Shown piece after piece: positions 4,389 through 6,052 of a stretch of DNA of 6,052 nt. How positions within the stretch are numbered: the stretch's first letter is position 1; every line of letters begins with the position of its first letter. The stretch spans positions 1-6,052 of the forward strand of contig JAUYJH010000080.1 of the NCBI GenBank assembly GCA_030688705.1, written 5' to 3'. The notes under the pieces are model-generated. The model did no database searches. It was given only the letters and a program-made list of their open reading frames with translations, and was not told the origin of the DNA. Position numbers and translations under genes: made by a program. The stretch is from Deltaproteobacteria bacterium (GTDB lineage: Bacteria > UBA10199 > SPLOWO2-01-44-7).

Positions 4389-6026
4389 ATGAAAATAGCA
4401 CTCTGCCAAATAAACACCACCCTTGCTGATTTTAAGGGGAATCAGGCGAAAATCTTGAAGGGGATTTCCAGGGCAAAACAAGAGGGGGCGTCTCTTGCTG
4501 TTTTTCCGGAGTTGGCCGTTTTCGGATATCCCCCCCGCGATCTTCTGGACAAACCGTATTTGATCGACGCCAACCTTGAAGCGGCGGAAAACATCGCCAG
4601 GGAGACAACCAAAAATTTTGCCGTCGTTTTCGGTTTTGTTTCCAAAAATGAAACCGGCGTCGGCCGCGGACTGTTTAATGCCGCCGCTTTTGCCGCGGAC
4701 GGGCGCATTCGGTATGTCCAGCCCAAAACATTGCTCCCGACGTATGATGTTTTTGACGAGGCGAGGCATTTTGACATGGGGGCCATCCACCTGCCGCAGC
4801 CTTTCCAAGGGCACGCCATTGGCTTGACCGTTTGCGAAGATATCTGGTCGGTCCTCGATTTTTATGGAAAACGTTATTATCAATTTGATCCGGTCGCTTC
4901 CCTTAAAGAGGCCAAGGCCGATTGCATCATCAACATTTCGGCTTCGCCTTTTCATCTGGGCAAAAGAAACATGCGCCGCGAACTTTTATGCAAAACGGCG
5001 CTTAAAAACAGCCTTCCCGTTGTTTTTTGCAATTTGGTCGGCGGCAATGACGAATTGGTTTTTGACGGACAAAGCATGGTGGTCGATCGGGAAGGAAAAA
5101 TCCTTTTTGAGGGCAGGCGGTTTGAGGAGGATTTTGCCGTTGTCGATTTGAATAAAACCGCTCCTTTAAAAAAGCTCTCTTCCCCGCCCGATATTGAGGA
5201 GGTCCACAGAGCGCTTATTCTGGGGCTTCAAGATTACGCGCGCAAATGCCATTTCAAAAAAGCGGTCATCGGGCTGTCCGGCGGCATTGATTCCAGCGTG
5301 GTGGCGTCGCTGGCGGTGGAAGCGCTCGGGCCCAAAAATGTGACCGGTGTTTCCATGCCGTCACCCTATTCCAGCAAGGGAAGTGTGGCCGATGCAAAGA
5401 GTCTGGCCAAAAATCTTAAAATTCCCTTGCAATCAATTCCCATCGACGATGTCTATCGTAGCTACTTGAAAACGCTCAAAATGGATGTTCGTAAAAAAAT
5501 CCCTTTGGCGGCGGAAAACGTGCAGGCCCGCATCCGCGGTAATATTTTGATGGCCATTTCAAACCAGACGGGGGCTTTGGTTTTATCAACCGGAAACAAG
5601 TCAGAAATGGCCTGCGGCTATTGCACGCTTTACGGCGATCTGACCGGAGGGTTGGCCCTTCTTTCCGATCTGCCCAAGACGCAGGTTTACGAACTGGCCC
5701 ATTTTATCAACCGAAAACGGAAGCAGATACCGGAGGCGGTCTTTAACAAACCCCCCTCCGCTGAATTGAGGCCCAACCAAAAGGACGAGGATTCGCTTCC
5801 TTCCTATGCCGTACTCGATCCCATTTTGAAATATTATGTGGAAGAGCATCTCGACACAAAAGCCATTATCGCGAAAGGGTTTCCGCAAAAAACGGTGGAA
5901 AAAATCGTCTGGATGGTGAACCACAATGAATACAAACGGCGGCAGTCTCCCCCGGGGATCAAGGTCACCTCCAAGGCGTTCGGCATGGGGAGGCGTTTTC
6001 CGATTGCGTGGGAATATCGCCGATGA
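4389..6026 (+). CDS. nadE: glutamine-dependent NAD+ synthetase
   Basis: A 545-residue two-domain enzyme making the last step of NAD synthesis: ATP-dependent amidation of deamido-NAD+ with glutamine as nitrogen donor, in the cytosol. The N-terminal nitrilase-type amidase domain (1 to about 265) has the full triad: Glu41 in FPEL, Lys113 in PKTLLP, Cys149 in VCED. The C-terminal synthetase domain (about 270-545) has the ATP-pyrophosphatase loop LSGGIDSS (296-303), QARIRGN (379-385), LSTGNKSE (399-406) and the closing KVTSKAFG. The length is normal for the bacterial glutamine-dependent form. An in-frame ATG at 4320 would add 23 residues, but these are encoded by the inserted element. MKIALCQINTTLADF from ATG 4389 is the family-typical N terminus. 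The ribosome-binding site is element-derived (AGAGGG). The stop overlaps the next gene's start. Confidence 0.96.
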   Translation: MKIALCQINTTLADFKGNQAKILKGISRAKQEGASLAVFPELAVFGYPPRDLLDKPYLIDANLEAAENIARETTKNFAVVFGFVSKNETGVGRGLFNAAAFAADGRIRYVQPKTLLPTYDVFDEARHFDMGAIHLPQPFQGHAIGLTVCEDIWSVLDFYGKRYYQFDPVASLKEAKADCIINISASPFHLGKRNMRRELLCKTALKNSLPVVFCNLVGGNDELVFDGQSMVVDREGKILFEGRRFEEDFAVVDLNKTAPLKKLSSPPDIEEVHRALILGLQDYARKCHFKKAVIGLSGGIDSSVVASLAVEALGPKNVTGVSMPSPYSSKGSVADAKSLAKNLKIPLQSIPIDDVYRSYLKTLKMDVRKKIPLAAENVQARIRGNILMAISNQTGALVLSTGNKSEMACGYCTLYGDLTGGLALLSDLPKTQVYELAHFINRKRKQIPEAVFNKPPSAELRPNQKDEDSLPSYAVLDPILKYYVEEHLDTKAIIAKGFPQKTVEKIVWMVNHNEYKRRQSPPGIKVTSKAFGMGRRFPIAWEYRR

Positions 6027-6052
6027 CTCTTTATATTGTCGCCACACCGCTC
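6023..6052 (+). CDS. rsmI: 16S rRNA (cytidine-1402-2'-O)-methyltransferase, N-terminal fragment
   Basis: Only the first ten codons are in the window: MTLYIVATPL, cut by the window end. LYIVATP at the extreme N terminus is the first strand of RsmI proteins, where LYIVATPIGNL is typical. This SAM-dependent enzyme 2'-O-methylates C1402 in the decoding centre of 16S rRNA. The ATG overlaps the nadE stop as ATGA (6023-6026), so translation is probably coupled to nadE. The reading rests on a short but distinctive stretch; the next residues would be expected to read GNL. Confidence 0.75.
   Translation, partial: MTLYIVATPL

Overview
The window reads as a compact, ordinary bacterial gene string on the + strand, of mid GC content by eye. 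The first gene encodes a lipoprotein with Ser after the lipidated Cys, as expected of a Gram-negative outer-membrane lipoprotein. The mix of an FAA1-type acyl-CoA ligase, small DUF4870 and DUF2752 membrane proteins and a stand-alone SCP2 protein fits an uncultured deltaproteobacterial or related lineage. That placement is inference only; no taxonomic marker is complete here.

Layout. 1-172: a possible 3' end of an upstream gene, then an AT-rich leader with several hairpins. 173-1279: a predicted beta-rich lipoprotein of unknown function, starting at GTG. 1280-1434: a non-coding stretch with a hairpin (1336-1355) and a 58-nt G-rich/C-rich palindromic structure (1371-1428) that runs almost into the next start codon. 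1435-4208: four tightly packed genes: long-chain acyl-CoA ligase, DUF4870 membrane protein, DUF2752 membrane protein, SCP2 lipid-binding protein, with gaps of 6 to 14 nt. 4213-4381: a 169-bp MITE-like element with perfect 27-bp terminal inverted repeats. 4389-6026: glutamine-dependent NAD synthetase (nadE). 6023-6052: the first ten codons of rsmI, overlapping the nadE stop by ATGA.

The most interesting point is the element at 4213-4381. Removing exactly the stretch between the outer ends of its inverted repeats joins TAAGGAG to GTCTTTCATG. This rebuilds a strong Shine-Dalgarno (AAGGAGG) six bases before the nadE ATG. The simplest reading is that the element inserted inside the nadE ribosome-binding site, in what had been a continuous SCP2-nadE-rsmI operon. 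The element's own end (CAGAGG) now serves as a weaker ribosome-binding site, which in a read-through transcript would be locked in the long hairpin. The element also supplies an in-frame upstream ATG (4320) that could mislead start prediction.

The ligase-DUF4870-DUF2752-SCP2 block places an acyl-CoA-forming enzyme beside a lipid-carrier-fold protein and two small membrane proteins of unknown function. A shared role in fatty-acid or lipid handling is plausible but rests on context. No RNA genes, CRISPR arrays or complete insertion sequences are visible.
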